Below are positions 1 to 6,267 of a stretch of DNA of 11,383 bases, one piece after another; position 1 is the first letter of the stretch, and the number at the start of each line of letters is the position of its first letter. Location: the NCBI GenBank assembly GCA_963747735.1, contig CAVVGE010000020.1, positions 1 to 11,383 of the forward strand, given 5' to 3'. The position numbers and the translations under genes were made by a program. Under the pieces are notes generated by a model. It did no database searches. It was not told where the DNA came from and was given only the letters and a program-made list of their open reading frames with translations. Source of the DNA: AP-15 sp963747735. GTDB lineage: Bacteria > Pseudomonadota > Alphaproteobacteria > ATCC43930 > CGMCC-115725.

Positions 1-147
1 GATCCTCGACGCATCGCGGCTTGGCGGTCGGACCCTTCCCCGGCCGACCGGGTGCAGGCCGACCGGCTGCGCCGACGGCGCCAGGCCGATTCGGGCGGCG
101 AGCATTGTTTCTATTTTGTTCTTGACCGATGCTACAATGACTGGTAG
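1..147 (+). CDS. possible 3' end of a truncated upstream gene
   Basis: Frame 1 is open from the first base to a TAG at 145-147 (48 codons). It ends in a plausible protein tail, GGEHCFYFVLDRCYNDW. The first part is rich in Arg and Asp, and the last 15 codons are noticeably AT-richer. I do not recognise a family. A short open frame is weak evidence in GC-rich DNA, and frame 2 is also open through this stretch, so the call rests mainly on the non-random look of the C-terminal residues. If real, the gene begins left of the window and would be the neighbour upstream of the restriction-modification genes. Confidence 0.25.
   Translation, partial: DPRRIAAWRSDPSPADRVQADRLRRRRQADSGGEHCFYFVLDRCYNDW
130..138 (+). 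promoter_or_regulatory. possible extended -10 promoter element
   Basis: TGCTACAAT matches the extended -10 pattern TGnTATAAT with one difference. It lies in a locally AT-rich patch (about 103-138) within otherwise GC-rich DNA. No good -35 box sits 17 bases upstream; the nearby TTGACC at 122-127 is far too close to pair with it. It could drive transcription of the R-M genes across the 360-base leader, but it overlaps the possible upstream coding tail. This is inference from motif shape only. Confidence 0.22.
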
Positions 148-510
148 AGCGCTCAGGCGGTGAGGGCTCGTCCCGGCTGCTATGACGGTTGCAGAAACGA
201 GGATCGTATGGAGCCGTGCGAGAACCTCTCGAATGATGAAATAATTGACGTTCTGCTCGAAAAGCAGCCCCGACGGACAAGAAGCGTGGGGAAGGCGCCG
301 GGTTGCGAAGAGCTGCGTTCGCTTGCGGCCCGGTGTCCCGATCAGCAGGATAACGCCCGAAACAACGCTAGGCACGGAACTGGGTTCGGCGCCGCATCGG
401 GGCGCCGGGCTCTCTCTCCGAACGGCGTTGTCGGACCGGCAAGCCGCAAGCAGAAGGGCCCCGGCGGCCAGATCGCCGAAACGACGAGCAACGCGAGGAG
501 AAGTGCCCAT
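148..510 (+). other. spacer upstream of the methylase, no convincing gene
   Basis: There are 363 bases between the possible upstream tail and the preferred methylase start. The methylase frame is open through it back to a GTG at 160. An ATG at 208 is preceded by GAGGA (199-203) only four bases away and would begin MEPCENLSNDEIIDVLLEKQ. The following 80 residues are rich in Arg, Gly and Ala, have no recognisable domain, and read like translated GC-rich non-coding DNA. Other frames are no better. A remnant of a small gene or controller near 208-270 is possible but unproven. No helix-turn-helix controller protein is visible. Confidence 0.45.
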
Positions 511-1419
511 ATGGCCGCCCACGCTCGGCAGCTTCAAGTACCTTCGCAAGTCGTGATGTCGTGCCGCGACAACATCGCATTCATGCGCTCCTGTCCGGAC
601 GAATTGATGCAGCTGATCGTGACCTCTCCGCCGTACAATATTGGCAAGGCATACGAATCGCGCTCGCCGTTGGATGCATATGTTCAAGCGCAAATTCCGG
701 TAATCGATGAATGCGTCCGTCTTTTGCACCCGAGGGGTTCGCTTTGCTGGCAGGTGGGCAATCACGTGGATAGAGGCGAGATTCTCCCCCTTGATATACT
801 TCTCTACCCTTTATTTCACGAACGCGGACTCAAGCTGCGTAATCGCATAATATGGCATTTTGAACATGGCTTACACTGCTCCAAGCGTTTGTCCGGCCGG
901 TACGAAACCATTCTTTGGTTTACGAAGGGCTCAGACTACACTTTTAACTTGGATCCGATCAGAGTTCCGTCGAAATATCCAGGTAAAAAATATTTCAAAG
1001 GACCAAAATTCGGCGAATTATCCTGTAATCCGTTGGGCAAAAACCCCTCGGATGTATGGATTTTTCCCAACGTCAAAAACAATCACGTAGAAAAGACCCT
1101 TCACCCGTGCCAATTTCCGGTGGAGCTCGTGGAGCGCTTGGTGCTCGCGCTGACCGACCCGAAGCAGAAAGTGTTCGACCCCTATATGGGCGTCGGCACC
1201 AGTGTGATCGCGGCCGTCAAGCATGGGCGCGCCGGCTATGGATGCGACAACGTGCCCGAATATGTGGATATCGCTTGGCAGCGCGTAAAACACCTTCAAG
1301 CCGGCCTTCTCAAAACTCGGCCAATGAATCGCCCGGTTTATGACCCGACAAAACCCTATGGCGGCCAGAGGGACACAAGCAAGGTGCTGCCGTTATTTGA
1401 GGATGTCGAGCATTTGTAA
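511..1419 (+). CDS. type II DNA methyltransferase (SPPY class, probably N4-cytosine), partner of the BstYI-like nuclease
   Basis: This 302-residue S-adenosylmethionine-dependent amino-methyltransferase should protect host DNA at the site cut by the adjoining nuclease. The catalytic motif IV TSPPYNIGK is near the N-terminus (residues 38-46; SPPY 39-42), and the cofactor motif I FDPYMGVGTS is near the C-terminus (222-231), preceded by the motif X-like KTLHPCQFPVELVERL (195-210). This is the beta order of domains. SPPY, rather than DPPY, is typical of N4-cytosine enzymes, but an N6-adenine product is not excluded. Start ATG 511 is preferred because GAGGAG (495-500) sits at good spacing and the catalytic motif then falls at the usual distance from the N-terminus. 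ATG 208 would give 403 residues with an unrecognisable extension. Its TAA overlaps the nuclease ATG (TAATG), implying translational coupling. Many AT-rich codons (ATA, TTA, AAA) contrast with the downstream genes and suggest transfer. Confidence 0.93.
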   Translation: MAAHARQLQVPSQVVMSCRDNIAFMRSCPDELMQLIVTSPPYNIGKAYESRSPLDAYVQAQIPVIDECVRLLHPRGSLCWQVGNHVDRGEILPLDILLYPLFHERGLKLRNRIIWHFEHGLHCSKRLSGRYETILWFTKGSDYTFNLDPIRVPSKYPGKKYFKGPKFGELSCNPLGKNPSDVWIFPNVKNNHVEKTLHPCQFPVELVERLVLALTDPKQKVFDPYMGVGTSVIAAVKHGRAGYGCDNVPEYVDIAWQRVKHLQAGLLKTRPMNRPVYDPTKPYGGQRDTSKVLPLFEDVEHL

Positions 1420-2030
1420 TGAAAATCTCTACATTTTATTCACACTTGAACGGATACGAATTTCTGCTCGTGCACAAGAAATCGTTGTGGACCGAAATCG
1501 AGGATGTGATCTCAGACGCTGATGCGTCCGTCTGCCGTACGAAGGTGTCTAAGGAAAAGCGGACCAAGGGCCGATTATTTTACTCGCCGATGGAGATGAA
1601 TAAAGCGATTCGGAGCGGCTTTGGGTACCACAAATGGAGCGAGCGCCGGATTTCGTACTGGGTGACCTCGGACGCTAAGTTGATTTGGAAGACGCTATTC
1701 ATGAGCGCGGCCGAACAAAGGTCCGAAATTGAAGCGGCCGGATATCACCCTATGTTGTCGTATAACCAGACCGACTTTGTCAAGGAGCGAGTGGCGGTAG
1801 AGGTTCAGTTCGGCAAGTACGCTTTCGTAGCCTATGATCTTTTTGTCAAGCATCTCGCATTCTACGTCGGCGATGTCATCGACGTTGGAATAGAGATACT
1901 GCCGATGAAAGAGCTGCAACAAGAGATGTCATCCGGGGTCGGATATTACGAGGCCGAATTATATAACCTCGTGCGGGAAGGGAGAGGCGTCCCGGCGGTG
2001 CCGCTCGTTTTGATCGGGATCGTTCCGTAG
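1419..2030 (+). CDS. BstYI/BglII-family type II restriction endonuclease, predicted RGATCY
   Basis: This 203-residue nuclease would cut unmethylated DNA and forms an R-M pair with the preceding methylase. The active-site core is D119-x8-E128-V-Q130, within YNQTDF (115-120) and VAVEVQFGKYAFVAYDLFVK (125-144). The D, E and Q have the same spacing as BglII D84, E93 and Q95, an unusual PD-(D/E)xK variant with Gln in place of the usual Lys. From memory, BstYI is also 203 residues, and its specificity was narrowed from RGATCY to AGATCT by changes at K133 and S172. Both residues are present here at the same numbers (FGK133 and SS172G), so RGATCY rather than AGATCT is predicted. The conserved C-terminal block GRGVPAVPLVLIGI (188-201) is intact, and no frameshift is seen. 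The start overlaps the methylase stop by one base. GC content is lower than in the genes to the right. Family assignment is firm; specificity is inference. Confidence 0.95.
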   Translation: MKISTFYSHLNGYEFLLVHKKSLWTEIEDVISDADASVCRTKVSKEKRTKGRLFYSPMEMNKAIRSGFGYHKWSERRISYWVTSDAKLIWKTLFMSAAEQRSEIEAAGYHPMLSYNQTDFVKERVAVEVQFGKYAFVAYDLFVKHLAFYVGDVIDVGIEILPMKELQQEMSSGVGYYEAELYNLVREGRGVPAVPLVLIGIVP

Positions 2031-2301
2031 GGCGGTTTTCCGATAGCACCGCTTCAGCTGGGAGCTCCTTGAAGACACGCTCCTCGGGCTCGATGCATGG
2101 TCGAGGAGCCGCCAAAGCCCGACCACGAGCTGTTCACCCTGGCACAGGATCCGTTTAACGGGCGCCGTTGCTTCCTTGCCGGGACGCCGCGCGGGGTCGG
2201 CTCTGCGGCAAGCGCTCCGCGCAAGGGTGTCTTTCTCCGTCGGTCGTGGTCGGACCTCCTGGCTTGCGATAGATTGGCGACGCTCGCTGCGAGGATTGGA
2301 C
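2031..2301 (+). other. spacer at the right edge of the R-M module
   Basis: These 271 bases separate the nuclease stop from the next gene, and GC rises here to the level of the rest of the window. A short inverted repeat (GCGGT at 2032-2036 with ACCGC near 2048) lies just after the nuclease stop, with no T tract; as a terminator it is weak. Open frames on both strands are short and show no family I recognise, and none has a good ribosome binding site. No flanking direct repeats that would mark an insertion boundary were seen by eye. Confidence 0.35.
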
Positions 2302-3519
2302 ATGACAGCCGACAAAGCGCGCCTACCCATCGATATCGACGCCGAGCCGCTGGTGCGGGCGGCGGCCGCGCTGCGCCCGTCGATCCGCCGCTGGCATGAG
2401 GAGATCGAGCGCGAGCAGCGCCTGCCGCCGCCGCTGGTCGCAGAGCTGCGCGCGGCCGGCTGCTACCGGATGGTGATCCCCCGCTCGCTCGGCGGGCTGG
2501 AGGTCGATCCCTTGACCTATCTGCGCGTTGTCGAGCTGTTGGCCGAGGGCGCGGGCTCGGTCGGCTGGAACCTCGCCAACAACAGCATCGGCCAGCTCGT
2601 CACCCTCGGCTTGCCCGAGGAAGGCGTGCAGGAGATTCATGGCGGCGGCCCGGCAATCATGGCCGGCACCGCGGTGCAGGGCGGTGGGCGAGCGGTCCCG
2701 GTCGATGGCGGCTACCGCGTCACCGGGCGTTGGCCCTTTGGCACCGGCTGCCGCGAAAGCGCCTGGATGCTCGGCAGCTTCCAGGTGCTCGACGACGGCG
2801 ACCAGCCGCGTCGCCGCCCGGACGGCACGCCGCTCTATTGGCGCGGAATATTCGCGCGGTCCGAGGCGGAGGTCGTGCCGGGAAGCTGGGACGTCGCCGG
2901 GCTGCGCGGCACCGGCAGCTTCGACTGGACGGTCGAGGGTGTCTTTCTGCCGGAGCGGCGGACGGTGCCGCACGCGCACGCTCCGCTCGACAACGAGTGG
3001 CAGCGCTGGCCGGGCGTCACCTATGCCTTGCCGAGCCAATGCTGGGTCGGGCCGCACCACAGCGCCGTGATCACCGGCATCGCCCGCGCCGGCATCGATG
3101 CGCTGATCGAGCTCGCCCGCGAGAAGACGCCACGCGGCCGCGGCCCCGGGCTGCTCTGCGAAGACCCGCAGGTGCAGGAGGCGGTCGGCCGCGCCGATGC
3201 GATCCTGAACGCCGGCCGCGCCTACCGCAGCGCGATGATCGGCGAGCTGTGGAATACGGTCGCCCGCGGCGTCGAGACCACGCTCGAGCAGCGCGCCCGC
3301 TGCCGGCTCGCCTCGACCTACGCCGCCGACAGCGCACGCCAGGCAATGGACCTCGTCTACCGCCACGGCGGCAGCACCTCGTTCCGGCGCGACAGCCGTC
3401 TCGCGGAATGCTGGCGCGACCTGCACGTCGTCGGCCAGACGGTCACGATCGCCCCCGAATGGTACCCGATCGGCGGCCGCGTCTATCTCGGAATGGATCC
3501 CGGGCCGAGGCTGCGCTGA
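2302..3519 (+). CDS. acyl-CoA dehydrogenase-fold flavoprotein (type 2 / flavin-dependent monooxygenase-like)
   Basis: This 405-residue soluble enzyme has the acyl-CoA dehydrogenase fold, of the branch that includes reduced-flavin monooxygenases such as HsaA and DszC. The N-terminal helical domain (about 15-110) includes LPPPLVAELRAAGCYRMVIP (41-60) and GSVGWNLAN (85-93). The middle beta domain carries GGYRVTGRWPFGTGC (136-150) and DVAGLRGTGSFDW (197-209). The C-terminal helical domain (about 245-395) ends with HGGSTSFRRDSRLAECWRDL (355-374). I see no clear dehydrogenase catalytic Glu, so a monooxygenase or other flavin reaction is as likely as acyl-CoA oxidation. Monooxygenases of this branch need a separate flavin reductase, and none is visible nearby. 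Start ATG 2302 has GAGG at 2291-2294, seven bases upstream; an in-frame upstream extension to 2176 lacks this support. It converges on the dipeptidase gene, with 40 bases between the stops. The substrate is unknown. Confidence 0.85.
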   Translation: MTADKARLPIDIDAEPLVRAAAALRPSIRRWHEEIEREQRLPPPLVAELRAAGCYRMVIPRSLGGLEVDPLTYLRVVELLAEGAGSVGWNLANNSIGQLVTLGLPEEGVQEIHGGGPAIMAGTAVQGGGRAVPVDGGYRVTGRWPFGTGCRESAWMLGSFQVLDDGDQPRRRPDGTPLYWRGIFARSEAEVVPGSWDVAGLRGTGSFDWTVEGVFLPERRTVPHAHAPLDNEWQRWPGVTYALPSQCWVGPHHSAVITGIARAGIDALIELAREKTPRGRGPGLLCEDPQVQEAVGRADAILNAGRAYRSAMIGELWNTVARGVETTLEQRARCRLASTYAADSARQAMDLVYRHGGSTSFRRDSRLAECWRDLHVVGQTVTIAPEWYPIGGRVYLGMDPGPRLR

Positions 3520-3551
3520 CCGACCCACCAATCGCGCGCTTCCGGCCCGGG
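3499..3551. terminator. 9-bp inverted repeat between convergent genes
   Basis: CCCGGGCCG (3499-3507) is perfectly complementary to CGGCCCGGG (3543-3551), with a 35-base loop. The left arm lies in the last codons of the flavoprotein gene, and the right arm sits just beyond the end of the leftward dipeptidase gene. The position fits a shared, bidirectional transcription end. There is no T tract on either side, the loop is long, and such GC-rich matches arise readily by chance here. Confidence 0.22.
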
Positions 3552-3559
3552 CGCTCGAG

Positions 3560-4672
3560 TCAGCCGACCGTCGCCTGGAAGATCCGCATATAGTTGCCGC
3601 CGGCGATCTTGCCGGCTTCGTCGGCGGTAAAGCCGCCGCGCAGCATCGCCGCGACCAGCTGCACCCATTGCGAATAGTCTTGCAGGCTGCCGTGCGCGAC
3701 CTGCTGATCGGTGCCGATGCTGACGTGGTCGACACCGACGACATCGACCATCTCCTTTACCCCTTCGACGTATTTGTCGAGGCTCGGAAAGAAATGCCAG
3801 ATGCCGACCGAGCCGCCGATATCGGCGATGGCGAGAGCGTGGTCGCGGCTGATCTGCCGCCCGCGCAGCCGGGTCGGGCCCATCGCCGGTGAATCGATAA
3901 GTGCGGTGTGCGACAGCAAGAGCGGCTTGGTCGCGACCTTGACCGCTTCTTTGACCGTGTCCTCGCTGGCATGCGCGACGTCGCAAACCAATCCCAGGCG
4001 GTGGCAGGCCCGGATCGCCTCGGCGCCGAAAGGGGTCAGCCCGTGATGCGTCACCGCACCCGTCTGAAAATCGCCGATGTCGTTTGGCGTGTAGTGCACG
4101 AGCTGCGCGTGCCTGACGCCGCGCCGATGCGCCTCTTCGAGCCGTTCGAGCTTCATCTCGAGAAAATCGAGCCCCTCGATGTCCATGACGATCGCCGGCT
4201 GCCCGGCGGCATGCGCCGCTTGGAGGTCGGCCGCGGTGAGCGCTCGGTGCAGCCCATGCCCGGCGACCATCTCGTCGATCCAGGCGAGGCGCTCCAGGTG
4301 GTGCTGGTACAGCTCGCCCGGCTTTGGCGGGCGCAGCGCAGCAAGGGCGCCCGAGGCATCCCGGCCGAGCACCGGACCGTCCGGAACGTCGGCGAGGCAT
4401 GCGACCGCGAGCGATCCCCGTCGCATGCCGTTTGCAAGATCGTCGCCGGGCGGCGCTTTCGACGTGATCCCGGTCGTGCCGCCATGGGTATGGACATCGA
4501 CGGAAATGGATTTGCGCAATACGTCGAGCGCGGCTGAGGCATTTTCGGCCGTCTCGGCGGCGGCGGTCGAGCCCGTCGGCGCCGCACCGCCGGCGAGCAG
4601 CGCTGCGACCGATGTCAGCATCGTGCCCCACAGCCAGTTCCGGCGCGTCGGCGCGTGACTGCAGCAATCCAT
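3560..4672 (-). CDS. exported peptidase M19 / membrane dipeptidase-family metallohydrolase
   Basis: This 370-residue TIM-barrel metal hydrolase resembles renal dipeptidase (family M19), which cleaves dipeptides and related amide bonds. The N-terminus carries a Tat-type signal: TRRNWLW with the twin arginines at 10-11, then a hydrophobic run to about residue 30, predicting export of a folded, metal-loaded protein. Likely metal or catalytic residues are H61 and H63 in DVHTHGG, E166 in MDIEG, H234 in CDVAHAS, H255 in LLSHTA and D322 in IGTD. Classical M19 enzymes have HxD (DGHND) at the first site; here it is HxH, as in other amidohydrolases, so the substrate may differ. ATG 4672 is preferred over ATG 4717 (385 residues) because GAAGGA lies at good spacing and the Tat motif then falls near the N-terminus. 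It is convergent with the flavoprotein gene and divergent from the hydrolase gene. Confidence 0.88.
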   Translation of the reverse strand: MDCCSHAPTRRNWLWGTMLTSVAALLAGGAAPTGSTAAAETAENASAALDVLRKSISVDVHTHGGTTGITSKAPPGDDLANGMRRGSLAVACLADVPDGPVLGRDASGALAALRPPKPGELYQHHLERLAWIDEMVAGHGLHRALTAADLQAAHAAGQPAIVMDIEGLDFLEMKLERLEEAHRRGVRHAQLVHYTPNDIGDFQTGAVTHHGLTPFGAEAIRACHRLGLVCDVAHASEDTVKEAVKVATKPLLLSHTALIDSPAMGPTRLRGRQISRDHALAIADIGGSVGIWHFFPSLDKYVEGVKEMVDVVGVDHVSIGTDQQVAHGSLQDYSQWVQLVAAMLRGGFTADEAGKIAGGNYMRIFQATVG

Positions 4673-4833
4673 GTCGCGGTCCTTCGGGTGCGCGGCTTCG
4701 AAATAAGGATACAGCATCGCCGGCTGGATGCATCTGGGGATGGACCCGACGCGGCGCCTGCGCTAACCATTAGGCCTCCAGCCACCTCCGGCCGCTTTCC
4801 GGGCGGCCTGCCGCAAACCAAAAGGGGAAGACG
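4673..4833. promoter_or_regulatory. divergent intergenic region with a small inverted repeat
   Basis: These 161 bases between the leftward dipeptidase and the rightward hydrolase must hold both start regions. GGCCGC (4790-4795) and GCGGCC (4803-4808) form a 6-bp hairpin or operator-like dyad with a 7-base centre, 25 bases upstream of the hydrolase ATG. I see no clear -35/-10 pair in either direction. AGGGGAAG (4823-4830) is the ribosome binding site of the hydrolase. The dyad is short enough to be chance in this GC-rich DNA. Confidence 0.3.
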
Positions 4834-5580
4834 ATGGCTTACGAAGGGATGATTGCCGAGACGATGTCGATCCGAGGCGACAAGAACGAGCCGATATCGG
4901 CCTATGTGGCGCGCCCGTTGGGGTCGGGGCCGTTCCCCGGCATGGTGCTCTTACATCACGCGCCCGGCTGGGACGAATGGTACCGCGAGGCGACCCGCAA
5001 ATTCGCGCATCACGGCTATGTCGCGATCAGCCCCAACCTTTATCACCGCGCCGGCGAAGGCAAGGCCGACGACGTCGCCGCCAAGGTGCGCGCCGAGGGT
5101 GGCGTTCCCGACGCCCAGGTCATCGGCGACACCGAAGGCTCGGTCGCATGGTTGCGCGCCCAGCCCTGGCTCAACGGCAAGGTCGGCGTGTTCGGCACCT
5201 GCTCCGGCGGCCGGCAGACCTTTCTCGTTGCCTGCCACAGCAAGAGCATCAACGCCGCCTGCGAGCTGTGGGGCGGCCGCGTGGTGATGAGCCAGGAGGA
5301 GCTCAACCCGAAACAGCCGAAGGCGCCGATCGAGTTCACAAAAGACCTGTCCTGCCCGCTGCTCGGCCTCTTTGGCAACGAGGACCGGGCGCCGACCCCG
5401 GAGCAGGTCAACCAGCACGAGGCCGAATTGAAAAAACACGGCAAGAACTACGAGTTCCACCGCTATGACGGCGCCGGGCACGGCTTTTTCTATTACGACC
5501 GGCCGGCCTACCGCATCGAGCAGGCGGTTGACGGCTGGAAAAAGGTGTTCGCGTTCCTAGAGAAGCACCTGGCCAAATAG
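4834..5580 (+). CDS. dienelactone hydrolase-family alpha/beta hydrolase
   Basis: This 248-residue cytosolic hydrolase belongs to the dienelactone hydrolase family, which opens lactone or ester bonds in aromatic-compound breakdown and related pathways. The triad is visible: nucleophile C123 in GTCSGG (121-126; the GxCxG elbow typical of this family instead of GxSxG), D184 in FGNEDRAPTP, and H216 in DGAGHGFF. The strand with the oxyanion region is GMVLLHHAPGWDEW (36-49). Length is normal and there is no signal peptide. ATG 4834 has a strong AGGGGAAG site four to ten bases upstream. A small DUF6295-like gene follows 21 bases after its stop, so the two probably share a transcript. The actual ester or lactone is unknown, and several members of this family act on other carboxylic esters. 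Confidence 0.93.
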   Translation: MAYEGMIAETMSIRGDKNEPISAYVARPLGSGPFPGMVLLHHAPGWDEWYREATRKFAHHGYVAISPNLYHRAGEGKADDVAAKVRAEGGVPDAQVIGDTEGSVAWLRAQPWLNGKVGVFGTCSGGRQTFLVACHSKSINAACELWGGRVVMSQEELNPKQPKAPIEFTKDLSCPLLGLFGNEDRAPTPEQVNQHEAELKKHGKNYEFHRYDGAGHGFFYYDRPAYRIEQAVDGWKKVFAFLEKHLAK

Positions 5581-5601
5581 TCCCGCCAAGGCAACCCCAA
5601 G

Positions 5602-5883
5602 ATGTGCACCTCGATCGTCGAGATCGTCGGCGCTTCGGGTGCCGGCAAGGGTGGTGACGGGTGGTTCGAGCTGACCCATTCGGTCGTGTCCTACGACCAC
5701 CCGCACCACGCCTTGCTGGAAGAGGCGATCACGATCGACTTCGTCAACGCGGCATTGCCGCCGGGGACGCGCGTCGCGGTCGAGCTGACGCTCGCAGCGG
5801 CAAAGGAATTGAGCGCCGCGCTGGCGCGCGCGATCGCCGCGGCCGAGATCGAGGAAAGCCACCGGCTGCGGCCGTCCCGCTGA
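5602..5883 (+). CDS. small DUF6295-like protein of unknown function
   Basis: This 93-residue protein, from memory, resembles the DUF6295 family. The features that suggest it are the N-terminal MCTSIVE, GAGKGGDGWFELT (13-25), the YDHPHHALLEEAITIDFVN stretch (31-49) with its clustered histidines, and RVAVELTLAAAKELSAAL towards the C-terminus. No function is known to me for the family. The fixed Cys2 and the HPHH cluster could bind a metal, but that is speculation. It has no signal peptide or membrane segment. It starts 21 bases after the dienelactone hydrolase stop with only a weak site (CCAAGG) upstream, which fits translation as the second gene of an operon. GC and codon use match the neighbours, supporting a real gene rather than a chance frame. 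Confidence 0.75.
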   Translation: MCTSIVEIVGASGAGKGGDGWFELTHSVVSYDHPHHALLEEAITIDFVNAALPPGTRVAVELTLAAAKELSAALARAIAAAEIEESHRLRPSR

Positions 5884-5912
5884 CCTGCGCTGCTCGCTAA
5901 ACCAAGTCGCGA

Positions 5913-5941
5913 TCCGCTGAGGTGGAACCGCATTCAGCGGA
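5913..5941 (+). terminator. 8-bp hairpin after the hydrolase/DUF6295 pair
   Basis: TCCGCTGA (5913-5920) and TCAGCGGA (5934-5941) are perfectly complementary with a 13-base loop, 29 bases after the DUF6295-like stop. The location suits the end of the two-gene transcript. There is no run of T after it, so it would be a weak intrinsic terminator or simply an mRNA 3'-end hairpin. Confidence 0.3.
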
Positions 5942-5973
5942 AACCGCTATGGGACGGGCGAGAGACCGTCTCG

Positions 5974-6105
5974 CTTTCCCGGCGAAGGCCGGGACCCAGC
6001 TCTCCACCGGCCCGCGCTGATTTTGTGATCGTAGCGGATCAGCCGATCGACAAAGGGAGAGGCGGAGGCCGAGACCGGACTGGGTCCCGGCCTTCGCCGG
6101 GAAAG
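5974..6105. repeat. inverted pair of REP-type palindromes (REPIN-like element)
   Basis: A 26-base unit at 5974-5999 recurs as its exact reverse complement at 6080-6105, separated by 80 bases. Each unit is itself a hairpin: TCCCGGC, a GAAG loop, then GCCGGGA (5977-5994 in the left copy). Two REP units in opposite orientation match the layout of a REPIN, which can fold into one long hairpin. Closely related cores are, from general knowledge, dispersed in many copies in alphaproteobacterial genomes. The element fills most of the 384-base gap between the DUF6295-like gene and the FAD enzyme gene. The rest of that gap (6106-6267) shows only the next gene's leader and no open frame I would defend. 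Confidence 0.85.
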
Positions 6106-6267
6106 TGCAGTTGGGAGCGGGCAAAGCGCATCAGCCTTCGAGGGATTCGTGTCTGGGCTAGCCGAAATCGCGGCAGAGCCCTTGTGCGGAGACTGCTATT
6201 CAGGACGGGGCTGCGGCGGCCCAAGCGTCGCGATCCGTAGCCGGTGAAAGCGTGGAGGAAGGCTGCG

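Noticed and set aside
122..138. TTGACC followed by TACAAT as a sigma-70 promoter
   Set aside because: The boxes are only five bases apart, so they cannot work as a -35/-10 pair; only the extended -10 reading is kept, at low confidence.
1..2030. R-M region as part of a larger phage-defence island
   Set aside because: No other defence gene, integrase, tRNA or attachment repeat is seen within the window; only the two-gene R-M system can be supported.
2323..3744. A 473-residue open frame on the minus strand across the flavoprotein gene
   Set aside because: It is an antisense shadow: GC-rich codon bias keeps the opposite strand open, the translation is Ala/Arg/Asp-rich with no domain, and the plus strand holds a clear enzyme.
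3483..4733. A 416-residue minus-strand frame overlapping the dipeptidase gene in another frame
   Set aside because: It is extremely Arg-rich without recognisable motifs, and it overlaps a dipeptidase homologue with signal and metal motifs intact.
5974..6105. Inverted repeats as terminal repeats of an insertion sequence or a CRISPR repeat
   Set aside because: The 80 bases between carry no transposase, and each arm is itself a hairpin; two inverted units are not a direct-repeat array. A REP doublet fits better.
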